Assembly: GCA_024636395.1 (NCBI GenBank)
Contig: JAGXHD010000090.1
Coordinates: 1 to 12,751 of the forward strand
Direction: 5' to 3'
Origin: Sulfitobacter sp.
GTDB lineage: Bacteria > Pseudomonadota > Alphaproteobacteria > Rhodobacterales > Rhodobacteraceae
DNA length: 12,751 bases
Position 1 is the first letter of the stretch; every line of letters begins with the position of its first letter. Positions 1 to 6,024 of this stretch are shown here, one piece after another. Under the pieces are notes generated by a model. It ran no database searches. It saw only the letters and a list, made by a program, of their open reading frames with translations, and had not been told where the DNA came from. A program made the position numbers and the translations under genes.

Positions 1-348
1 AATCCAGAGTCCCGCGAGGTGGCATCTCCGGGCTACCGCGCGGGCGAGTGGTGCGGCGTGCAGTATAAGGCCTACCTTGATTTCGTGCTAGGACGTGAGG
101 ATCTGGATTATGTTACCGTAGACTGTGACTACGGATGCGGCGTCATCGTAAAAGGCACAGATTTCGCCGCTCTGCTGGACCGACCGGATGAGTGGCAACC
201 TCCCAAACCTGCCGTAGATCTCTGTGCCGCCTTTCGGGCGCCCGGCTCTGAATATGACGAAGTCTATGATGTCTTTGCGGCCAACCGCGAGCCCCTCTTG
301 CGTCTAATCTCAACCGATCAGTTCCAGGACGCATTCGCCAAAGCCTGA
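1..348 (+). CDS. Unrecognised protein, 3' end of gene (5' truncated by window)
   Basis: The reading frame is open from the first base of the window to a TGA at 346-348 and encodes about 115 residues. A GTG at 19 could serve as a start, but no ribosome binding site precedes it and the frame continues upstream, so it is probably an internal valine and the gene begins outside the window. The product is acidic and soluble, with no membrane segment. A cysteine pair in the motif CDYGCG lies in a stretch that looks like beta strands (DYVTVDCDYGCGVIV). The C-terminus looks helical. I do not recognise the family and assign no function. It converges on ychF with a 40-base gap. Real coding is supported by codon-like composition and by the neighbouring gene respecting its stop. 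Confidence 0.6.
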   Translation, partial: NPESREVASPGYRAGEWCGVQYKAYLDFVLGREDLDYVTVDCDYGCGVIVKGTDFAALLDRPDEWQPPKPAVDLCAAFRAPGSEYDEVYDVFAANREPLLRLISTDQFQDAFAKA

Positions 349-361
349 CGTGCGCCTCCGT

Positions 362-388
362 GCGACGCCCGCAGGCAACGTACGTCGC
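362..388. repeat. Inverted repeat between convergent genes (possible weak terminator)
   Basis: GCGACG at 362-367 is the exact reverse complement of CGTCGC at 383-388, with 15 bases between. It fills the gap between the unrecognised gene and the end of ychF, where a bidirectional terminator would sit. Neither strand has a T-run after the stem, so intrinsic termination is doubtful and the repeat could be chance. Confidence 0.3.
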
Positions 389-1486
389 TTAATTGTTGAA
401 CAGGAAATGAAGCACGTCGCCGTCCTTGACGGTGTAGGTCTTGCCCTCTGCCCGCATTTTACCGGCTTCTTTCGCGGGGACCTCACCACCCAGCGATACG
501 AAATCATCGTAAGCAATGGTTTCCGCGCGGATGAAGCCCTTTTCGAAATCGCCGTGGATCACGCCAGCTGCTTTGGGCGCGGAGGTACCCTGCCTGATGG
601 TCCAGGCGCGCGCCTCCTTGGGGCCCACGGTGAAATACGTCTCGAGGTGGAGCAGCGCGTATCCTGCACGGATCAACCGGTCGAGACCCGGTTCCTCAAG
701 GCTCATATCGTCGAGGAACATCTTCGCGTCTTCGGCGTCGAGCTGGCTGATCTCCTCTTCGATCTGGGCGGAGATCACGACCGAAGAGTTCTTCTGCGCC
801 GCCGCCATCTCGGCCACCTCCGCGGAGAGCGCATTGCCATGGGCTGCATCGTCCACGCCCACATTGCACACATAAAGCACGGGCTTCGTCGTCAACAGTT
901 GGAGCAGGCGCCAGGCTTTCGCGTCATCCGCATCAATCTCAACGGTGCGGGCGGGTCGGCCTTCTTCGATGGCGGCTTGGGCGAGAGCCAGCAGGCGGTC
1001 TTGCTGCACGGCATCCTTGTCGCCGCCCTTCATCTTGCGCACGAGGCCAGCGCGGCGTTTCTCGATGCTCTCCAGATCGGCCAGCATCAGCTCGGTATCG
1101 ATAGTCTCCGCATCCGCGACCGGATCAACACGCCCCTCGACGTGGGTCACGTCACCATCTTCAAAACAGCGCAGCACGTGGGCGATCGCATCCGTTTCGC
1201 GAATGTTAGCCAGAAACTGGTTGCCTAGCCCCTCCCCCTTGGACGCACCTTTGACGAGGCCAGCGATATCGGCGAAGGTCATACGGGTCGGAATGATGGA
1301 TTTGGATTTGGCGATCTCGGCGAGGGTGTCGAGGCGGGCGTCAGGCACGGCGACCTCACCCACGTTCGGTTCGATCGTGCAGAAGGGAAAATTGGCAGCC
1401 TGTGCGGCAGCCGTGCGGGTAAGTGCGTTGAAAAGCGTTGATTTGCCGACGTTCGGCAGACCAACGATACCCATTTTGAAACCCAT
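389..1486 (-). CDS. ychF: YchF/OLA1-type redox-regulated ATPase
   Basis: This is a 365-residue Obg-family P-loop protein that hydrolyses ATP rather than GTP and associates with ribosomes. Visible motifs are the P-loop GLPNVGKS at residues 9-16, the G3 motif DIAG at 73-76 followed by LVKGAS, and a degenerate G4 region CNVGVDD near 207-213. That G4 lacks the NKxD of true GTPases, as expected for YchF. A coiled-coil insert covers roughly 130-180. A C-terminal TGS domain covers roughly 281-363 (YFTVGPKEARAW to the DGDVLHF motif). The ATG at 1486 gives the standard MGFKMGIVGLPN start and family length, and GGGG lies a few bases upstream. A longer in-frame extension to 1738 runs across the trpA promoter and start and is not credible. 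It is divergent from trpA. Confidence 0.97.
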   Translation of the reverse strand: MGFKMGIVGLPNVGKSTLFNALTRTAAAQAANFPFCTIEPNVGEVAVPDARLDTLAEIAKSKSIIPTRMTFADIAGLVKGASKGEGLGNQFLANIRETDAIAHVLRCFEDGDVTHVEGRVDPVADAETIDTELMLADLESIEKRRAGLVRKMKGGDKDAVQQDRLLALAQAAIEEGRPARTVEIDADDAKAWRLLQLLTTKPVLYVCNVGVDDAAHGNALSAEVAEMAAAQKNSSVVISAQIEEEISQLDAEDAKMFLDDMSLEEPGLDRLIRAGYALLHLETYFTVGPKEARAWTIRQGTSAPKAAGVIHGDFEKGFIRAETIAYDDFVSLGGEVPAKEAGKMRAEGKTYTVKDGDVLHFLFNN

Positions 1487-1514
1487 GACAGCATCCCCTA
1501 TGTGCGTTTGCGCC

Positions 1515-1543
1515 GTGTTAGGGGTTCGCAGCCCTCTGTGCAA
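1515..1543 (-). promoter_or_regulatory. Candidate ychF promoter
   Basis: On the minus strand TTGCAC (1543-1538) and TAACAC (1520-1515) are separated by 17 bases, giving a predicted leader of about 20 bases before the ychF ATG. The -35 is fair and the -10 is weak. This is an eye match only. Confidence 0.3.
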
Positions 1544-1691
1544 GGGTGTGCAGGCCGCTGCGGGGTACTGGAAATATGCATTTTGCACTGCCGGATTTTT
1601 CACAGTTAGGGAGCCCTCAGGAAACGTGGTGCATTGATTTATGGGCGCGGATTGGGCATTGCAGGCAAAACCCACCGAAAGGCCCCTGCCC

Positions 1692-2483
1692 ATGTCCCGA
1701 ATAGATGCCAAGTTTGCTGATCTCAAAACGCGCGGCAAAAAGGCGTTCGTGTCTTACGTGATGGCGGGCGATCCGGATTTCGACCGCTCGCTCGAAGTGG
1801 TGCGCGGTCTGCCAAGTGCGGGTGTAGACATCATCGAGCTGGGATTGCCCTTCACCGATCCGATGGCCGATGGCCCGACGATCCAGTTGGCCGGCCAGCG
1901 CGCGCTCGAAGGCGGGATGACCCTGCTGCGCACGCTGGAACTCGCCCGCGCTTTCCGTACGCAAGATGATACGACACCGATCGTTCTGATGGGCTATTAC
2001 AACCCCATTTATTCCATGGGGGTCGATAAGTTTCTGATAGCGGCGAAGGCGGCCGGGATCGACGGGCTGATTGTCGTTGATCTGCCCCCAGAGGAAGATG
2101 AGGAGCTCTGCCTGCCCGCGCAGGCGGCGGGCATCAACTTCATTCGCCTCGCGACCCCCACGACAGACGATAAAAGGCTCACACGGGTGGCGCAGAATAC
2201 CTCCGGTTTTGTCTACTACGTCTCGATCACCGGCATCACGGGCGCTGCGGAAGCGGACGCGGGCGATGTCTCACCCGCCGTTGAGCGTATCCGCACGGCA
2301 ACCGGGCTGCCCGTGGTCGTGGGCTTTGGCGTCAACACCCCAGAGAAGTCACGCACGATCGCGCAGGTTGCGGATGGTGTCGTCGTGGGCTCGGCGATCG
2401 TGAGCCAGATAGCGGCGGGCAAGAGCACGGCGGACGTGCTGGCCTTCGTGAAAACGCTCAGCGACGGCGCGCATTCAGCCTGA
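1692..2483 (+). CDS. trpA: Tryptophan synthase alpha subunit
   Basis: This 263-residue TIM-barrel protein cleaves indole-3-glycerol phosphate to indole and glyceraldehyde-3-phosphate, and it works as an alpha2beta2 complex with TrpB. The catalytic residues fall in the signature DIIELGLPFTDPMADGPTIQ, with Glu49 and Asp60 at the same numbers as in the E. coli enzyme. The YYNPIYSMG segment and the C-terminal phosphate-binding stretch VVVGFGVNTPEKS are also present. The ATG at 1692 is preceded by GAAAGG at suitable spacing and gives the normal family length. An in-frame ATG at 1641 would add 17 unconserved residues and has no good ribosome binding site. Its end overlaps the convergent MarR gene by 9 bases. 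Its partner trpB lies about 7 kb away on the other strand. I found no convincing promoter by eye in the 205-base gap after ychF. Confidence 0.97.
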   Translation: MSRIDAKFADLKTRGKKAFVSYVMAGDPDFDRSLEVVRGLPSAGVDIIELGLPFTDPMADGPTIQLAGQRALEGGMTLLRTLELARAFRTQDDTTPIVLMGYYNPIYSMGVDKFLIAAKAAGIDGLIVVDLPPEEDEELCLPAQAAGINFIRLATPTTDDKRLTRVAQNTSGFVYYVSITGITGAAEADAGDVSPAVERIRTATGLPVVVGFGVNTPEKSRTIAQVADGVVVGSAIVSQIAAGKSTADVLAFVKTLSDGAHSA

Positions 2484-2942
2484 GGGCAACTGCGGCGCAT
2501 CGCGGGCGGCGTCAAGATACACGCGTAGATCCGTGAGTACGGGCAAAATAGAAACGAGTTTCTCCACTTCGACACCCTCCATCAAAGCTGCGATTTCAGG
2601 TGCCAGAGCGACCATGATCCGTTCCTCCAGAGCGCGCCCCTTGTCGGTGAGCCAAACCGTTTTCGAGCGCCCATCGCGCGGATTGGGCTGTAGAATTACA
2701 TAGCCGTGGCGCTCAAGCCCCTTCAGCGTATGGGTCATCGAGGTTTTAGGCACCTGAAAAGCGCGGGCCATATCGATAGGCACAGCACCGTCACGTCCTT
2801 TCCTGAGATGCGAGAGCACTGCGAAGTGCGCAGCGATGAGCGGTGGCGGTAACCGCGCTTCCAGCAAAGCGCGGCTCAATTGTTCGATGATCCCGATTTC
2901 ATTGAAGATGCGGAAAATGACAGCAGGGTCGGTTTCGGTCAT
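2475..2942 (-). CDS. MarR-family transcriptional regulator
   Basis: This 155-residue dimeric winged-helix repressor or activator has the usual MarR length. The N-terminal dimerisation helices cover about 8-45. The helix-turn-helix covers about 53-85 (AFQVPKTSMTHTLKGLERHG). The wing carries the MarR hallmark NPRDGRSK at 87-94, followed by VWLTDKGRAL. The C-terminal helices close the dimer interface. The protein has no cysteine, so it is not a thiol-redox sensor of the OhrR type, and a small-molecule ligand is more likely. The ATG lies 3 bases after the stop of the upstream flavoprotein gene, which strongly suggests co-transcription and translational coupling. The two imperfect palindromes at 4067-4108 in front of that operon are the obvious candidate binding sites (inference). 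The 3' end overlaps trpA by 9 bases. Confidence 0.92.
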   Translation of the reverse strand: MTETDPAVIFRIFNEIGIIEQLSRALLEARLPPPLIAAHFAVLSHLRKGRDGAVPIDMARAFQVPKTSMTHTLKGLERHGYVILQPNPRDGRSKTVWLTDKGRALEERIMVALAPEIAALMEGVEVEKLVSILPVLTDLRVYLDAARDAPQLPSG

Positions 2943-2945
2943 AGG

Positions 2946-4052
2946 TCAGACATCTCGGCGTTTCGCCTCCAGCGGCCAGCGCGGGGTGCGCGGGATGGCC
3001 GGACCATAGCCCAACCGCCCGAGCATTTGAACAGTGCCACCTTGCGGAGCGAGCAATTCATGTGCGCGGGCGTAATGTGGGGCCATTTCGGGATATTCCT
3101 GCAACGCTTGGCTGACCGGATGCAGCGACAGGCCGAGCTGCGTTGTCGCGAGATTGAGCCGCAGCCACCGTCGCCCTGCCCCGATATGATCCTGCGGCGC
3201 GCTCCCTTCAGTTGTAAGCGAAACAAAAGCGGGCGTGGCATTCAGCATTTCATCGTAGATCGCGATGCCTTGTTGGAAGGCCGTGCTGTCAGGATCGGCG
3301 GCGGTCTCGCGGTTGAACACCCCTGCCAGCATCAGCGCTTCCAGAAAGCCGCCCCCCATATCAATCCCATCAGGCGTTGCATTGATCTGCGCCTTGCCGA
3401 AACGCATCAGATCAACACTTTCCTGCATGGTCCGAGGCGTCAGCGTTTCGGTGAGCCAAGCCTCCCAGGTGAGCGCGCGCAGATCTGCAACCAGCGCCGG
3501 ATCGGTATGGACGGATGCGAACTCAGCGAGGGCCGCCGCTTTCTCCGCCTCCACAGCTCGATCGGTAAATGGCTCCTTACAAGAGCGACGTTCCATGATG
3601 TGGGCGGCAAGCGGATCAGTCTGTCCTCCCTTCCCCATCACTCCTCGGGCGACAGGCCCCTGCGGACCATCGGGGAACAGCGTCAGTTCGACAGTGTGGC
3701 CTGAAGCTTGCGCTGCGATCCCGGTCAACTCCAGAAAACAGCCGAACCCGATGCGCAACTGGCGGTCGTAAGGGTCGGTATGAGGCAAGCGGCGGCTGGT
3801 GTCATGGTAGAGTGCGAAGCTGTCCTCCCCCTCCAGCGCCACCTGCCAAGGCTGAAGATTATGCGGATTGGGTGCGAGCAGCCCGTAGCTCAGCGCATCG
3901 AGGCGCGGATCCCCGTATCCGCCCGCACGTTCCCATGGCGCAAGCGCACGCGTTGGGGTGCGGGACGTGACAAAGCCTGCCGTAGCCGCGGTTGCGGCGA
4001 AGATCGTGCCGCCGCCGATCAGGGCGAGGGTCTTGCGTCGTGTAAGTGCCAT
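2946..4052 (-). CDS. Tat-exported Acg/nitroreductase-like FMN-binding protein
   Basis: The product is 368 residues. It opens with a twin-arginine signal (LTRRKTLALIGGG at 3-15, then a hydrophobic alanine-rich stretch to about 26), so it is probably exported folded with its cofactor. The mature part starts with the nitroreductase-like flavin-site motif APNPHNLQPWQ at 60-70. A later segment, RRWLRLNLATTQLGLSLHPVSQ, resembles the second conserved block of Acg-type, two-lobed nitroreductase relatives. The substrate is unknown; quinone, nitro or flavin reduction are family-level possibilities only. The ATG at 4052 is chosen because GGAGAG sits just upstream on the minus strand. An ATG at 4064 would add four residues, and the frame stays open to 4166 without support. 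It is first in an operon with the MarR gene, and its promoter is overlaid with likely operators. Confidence 0.85.
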   Translation of the reverse strand: MALTRRKTLALIGGGTIFAATAATAGFVTSRTPTRALAPWERAGGYGDPRLDALSYGLLAPNPHNLQPWQVALEGEDSFALYHDTSRRLPHTDPYDRQLRIGFGCFLELTGIAAQASGHTVELTLFPDGPQGPVARGVMGKGGQTDPLAAHIMERRSCKEPFTDRAVEAEKAAALAEFASVHTDPALVADLRALTWEAWLTETLTPRTMQESVDLMRFGKAQINATPDGIDMGGGFLEALMLAGVFNRETAADPDSTAFQQGIAIYDEMLNATPAFVSLTTEGSAPQDHIGAGRRWLRLNLATTQLGLSLHPVSQALQEYPEMAPHYARAHELLAPQGGTVQMLGRLGYGPAIPRTPRWPLEAKRRDV

Positions 4053-4066
4053 TTTTCTCTCCATAT

Positions 4067-4082
4067 AGTTCGATATTGTACT
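4067..4082. promoter_or_regulatory. Candidate MarR operator, site 1
   Basis: This 16-base imperfect palindrome, AGTTCGATATTGTACT, matches its own reverse complement at 12 of 16 positions. It lies just downstream of the predicted -10 of the flavoprotein-marR operon, close to its start codon, where bound repressor would block transcription. A related site lies 26 bases away. Assignment to the MarR protein is inference from position. Confidence 0.5.
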
Positions 4083-4085
4083 ATA

Positions 4086-4114
4086 TGTATATAGTGCGAT
4101 ACTGCACCACTCAA
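4086..4114 (-). promoter_or_regulatory. Candidate promoter of the flavoprotein-marR operon
   Basis: On the minus strand TTGAGT (4114-4109) and TATACA (4091-4086) are separated by 17 bases. Both are 4/6 to the sigma-70 consensus. The -10 lies in an AT-rich near-palindrome (4081-4094) that stands out in this GC-rich DNA. The predicted transcript would start about 25-30 bases before the ATG at 4052. Both candidate operators overlap or flank the promoter. Confidence 0.5.
4093..4108. promoter_or_regulatory. Candidate MarR operator, site 2
   Basis: AGTGCGATACTGCACC is a weaker imperfect palindrome (10 of 16) that aligns with site 1 as AGTnCGATAnTGnAC. The two sites are direct copies 26 bases apart. 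This one fills the spacer between the predicted -35 and -10 of the flavoprotein operon. It is also upstream of lldD, so it could affect both directions. Confidence 0.5.
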
Positions 4115-4122
4115 GCTCTTTG

Positions 4123-4151
4123 TTGACGCCAGCGCTGAATGACAGATTGAT
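4123..4151 (+). promoter_or_regulatory. Candidate lldD promoter
   Basis: TTGACG (4123-4128, 5/6 to the -35 consensus) is followed after 17 bases by ATTGAT (4146-4151, 3/6). The predicted transcript would start near 4158, immediately before the inverted repeat at 4160-4190. The -10 is poor, so confidence is low. Confidence 0.3.
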
Positions 4152-4159
4152 CCAAAGGT

Positions 4160-4190
4160 CTGACATTGGTAAACAAACCTAACCAATCAG
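4160..4190. promoter_or_regulatory. Inverted repeat in lldD leader (operator or RNA hairpin)
   Basis: ATTGGT at 4165-4170 and ACCAAT at 4182-4187 are exact reverse complements separated by 11 bases. The arms extend outwards as CTGA and TCAG with a two-base bulge on the left. It ends 14 bases before the lldD start. The TTGGT/ACCAA half-sites resemble those of FadR-type GntR repressors that control lactate genes (LldR), but those normally have about 3 bases between halves, so the spacing does not fit. A hairpin in the mRNA leader is the alternative. Confidence 0.45.
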
Positions 4191-4204
4191 TCTGGAGCCT
4201 CGCC

Positions 4205-5377
4205 ATGCCCGTCATCACCAACATCGACGATCTCAAACGCATCCACCGGCGCCGTGTGCCAAAGATGTTCTATGATTACGCCGAAAGCGGCAGCTGGACC
4301 GAGCAGACTTTCCGTGAGAACACCTCCGACTTCGACAAGATCCGACTGCGTCAACGCGTTGCGGTGGATATGTCCGGGCGCTCGACAGCGACCAAGATGA
4401 TCGGTGAAGATGTGGCGATGCCCGTCGCTCTGGCGCCGGTGGGCCTTACCGGCATGCAGCACGCGGACGGCGAAATGAAGGCCGCACGCGCGGCGGAGGC
4501 CTTCGGCGTGCCGTTTACCCTTTCGACCATGTCGATCAATTCCATCGAAGACGTGGCGAGTGCGACGAACAAACCCTTCTGGTTCCAGCTCTACACCATG
4601 CGTGACGAAGACTACGTCAGCCGCCTGATAGAGCGGGCGCGCGCGGCCAAATGCTCGGCGCTGGTAATAACGCTGGATCTGCAAATTCTGGGCCAGCGCC
4701 ATAAGGACATCAAGAACGGGCTCTCCGCTCCTCCCAAACTTACCCTCGCCACGATGGCAAACCTTGCCACCAAATGGCGCTGGGGCATCGAGATGCTGCA
4801 GACCAAGAACCGCAGCTTTGGCAATATCGTGGGCCATGTGTCCAACATCTCGGATGCGGCAAATCTCAGCGCCTGGACCGCCGAGCAGTTCGACCCGACC
4901 CTCGACTGGAGCAAGATAGCCAAGATCAAGGAGCAATGGGGCGGCAAGGTGATCCTGAAAGGCATCCTCGACGCGGAGGATGCGAAGATGGCGATGCAGG
5001 TTGGCGCGGATGCGATCATCGTCAGCAATCACGGCGGCAGGCAGCTTGACGGCGCGCTCAGTTCGATCCGCGTGCTGCCCTCGATCCTCGATGCGGTGGG
5101 TGACCAGGTTGAGGTGCATCTCGACAGCGGGATCCGCTCGGGTCAGGACGTGCTCAAGGCCATGGCGATGGGTGCGAAAGGCACCTACATCGGGCGCGCT
5201 TTCGTCTACGGCCTCGGCGCGATGGGCCAAGCGGGTGTCACCCGCGCGCTAGAGGTGATCCACAAGGAGCTCGACACCACAATGGCGCTCTGCGGCGAGA
5301 CGAAAGTGTCCAATCTAGGCCGCCACAACCTTCTGGTTCCCAAAGGGTTCGAGGGCGACTGGCAAGACTGTTGCTGA
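4205..5377 (+). CDS. lldD: FMN-dependent L-lactate (2-hydroxyacid) dehydrogenase
   Basis: This 390-residue TIM-barrel flavoenzyme oxidises L-lactate to pyruvate and passes electrons towards the respiratory quinone pool. Family features are FYDYAESGSWTEQT at 22-35, the flavin-contact segment LAPVGLTGM at 76-84, WFQLY at 126-130, and the active-site block SNHGGRQLDGA at 274-284 with catalytic His276 and Arg279. The phosphate-binding segments DSGIRSGQDV (307-316) and GRAFVYGLGA (330-339) follow. The length is close to E. coli LldD (396). The ATG at 4205 has GGAG seven bases upstream; the frame is open to 4166 but lacks a site there. The protein ends in an unusual Cys-Cys. Related 2-hydroxyacid oxidases share these motifs, so the exact substrate is inferred. 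It is divergent from the flavoprotein-marR operon and overlaps the next gene by 7 bases. Confidence 0.9.
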   Translation: MPVITNIDDLKRIHRRRVPKMFYDYAESGSWTEQTFRENTSDFDKIRLRQRVAVDMSGRSTATKMIGEDVAMPVALAPVGLTGMQHADGEMKAARAAEAFGVPFTLSTMSINSIEDVASATNKPFWFQLYTMRDEDYVSRLIERARAAKCSALVITLDLQILGQRHKDIKNGLSAPPKLTLATMANLATKWRWGIEMLQTKNRSFGNIVGHVSNISDAANLSAWTAEQFDPTLDWSKIAKIKEQWGGKVILKGILDAEDAKMAMQVGADAIIVSNHGGRQLDGALSSIRVLPSILDAVGDQVEVHLDSGIRSGQDVLKAMAMGAKGTYIGRAFVYGLGAMGQAGVTRALEVIHKELDTTMALCGETKVSNLGRHNLLVPKGFEGDWQDCC

Positions 5378-6024
5378 TCTTCTCCGAGCAGAACCTCGTG
5401 CTGTTCTCGGTGCCGAAAACCGGATCGACCGCGATGGAAGTCGCTCTGAAGCCCTGGGCAGACATCGCGTTCTACAAACAGCGCAAGCATACGCCCGTGG
5501 GCCGTTATCAGCGCAAGATCGCGCCTTTTCTGCGCAAGGCCTACGGGCTGGATCCGGAGACGATGGCCGTGATCCGCGCACCGCTGGAGCATCTGCGCAG
5601 CTGGTATCGCTACCGCGCCGGTATGTTAGACGTCGATTTTGACGGATTCGTGAAGGGAGTTCTTTCGGATACCCCGCCGGAGTGGGCACGGTTCGGCACG
5701 CAGCACAATTTCCTCACAGGGCCCGGCGGCGCTTTAGGCATCACACATCTGTTCGCATATGAAGCCCAGCCGGTGTTGCGCGCATGGCTGGAGGCGCGGA
5801 TGGGCGAAGAGATTGTGATCAAGCCGCAAAACATCTCGCCACAAATGCCCACACCTATATCAACTCAGACGCGCGCCGCTTTTGAGATGCATTACGCAGA
5901 CGAGATCGCGTTGCACGCCCGTGTGGTCTTACAGGGTGGACACCTGCTCACGCAGACACACCAGCGCGAACGCCGCTCTGGCGGACCAGAAGCGGTACCA
6001 GCGTCACCCCCACAACCCCGATGA
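5371..6024 (+). CDS. Sulfotransferase-family-like protein (PAPS-binding fold)
   Basis: The product is 217 residues. The N-terminus LVLFSVPKTGSTAME places the 5'-phosphosulfate-binding loop PKTGST at 15-20 after a short beta strand, as in sulfotransferases. The block AVIRAPLEHLRSWYRYR at 66-82 fits the 3'-phosphate-binding region, with Arg69 and Ser77. The acceptor is unknown. The best start is the TTG at 5371, which overlaps the lldD stop by 7 bases. The next start, a GTG at 5398, would remove the strand before the loop. No strong ribosome binding site is seen, so translation is probably coupled to lldD. The last 25 or so residues (from about 193) are Arg/Gln/Pro-rich and are encoded opposite the end of the MFS gene. 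They look like a run-on tail rather than part of the fold. Confidence 0.75.
   Translation: MLIFSEQNLVLFSVPKTGSTAMEVALKPWADIAFYKQRKHTPVGRYQRKIAPFLRKAYGLDPETMAVIRAPLEHLRSWYRYRAGMLDVDFDGFVKGVLSDTPPEWARFGTQHNFLTGPGGALGITHLFAYEAQPVLRAWLEARMGEEIVIKPQNISPQMPTPISTQTRAAFEMHYADEIALHARVVLQGGHLLTQTHQRERRSGGPEAVPASPPQPR

Noticed and set aside
362..388. Intrinsic terminator between the first gene and ychF
   Set aside because: A six-pair stem is present but there is no T-run on either strand, so it is listed only as an inverted repeat.
350..1228. A 292-residue open frame on the plus strand
   Set aside because: It lies entirely opposite ychF, has no ribosome binding site and reads like a shadow of high-GC codon use.
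1641..1691. Extended N-terminus for trpA from the ATG at 1641
   Set aside because: It adds 17 unconserved residues, lacks a ribosome binding site, and shifts Glu49/Asp60 from their usual positions.
4160..4190. Classical LysR box (T-N11-A) in the lldD leader
   Set aside because: The T-N11-A spacing fits, but the dyad extends outwards and not into the spacer as in usual LysR boxes, and the site lies after the predicted promoter. No LysR gene is nearby.
4187..5230. A 347-residue open frame on the minus strand
   Set aside because: It is antisense to lldD, His/Arg-rich and with no recognisable domain; a shadow frame.
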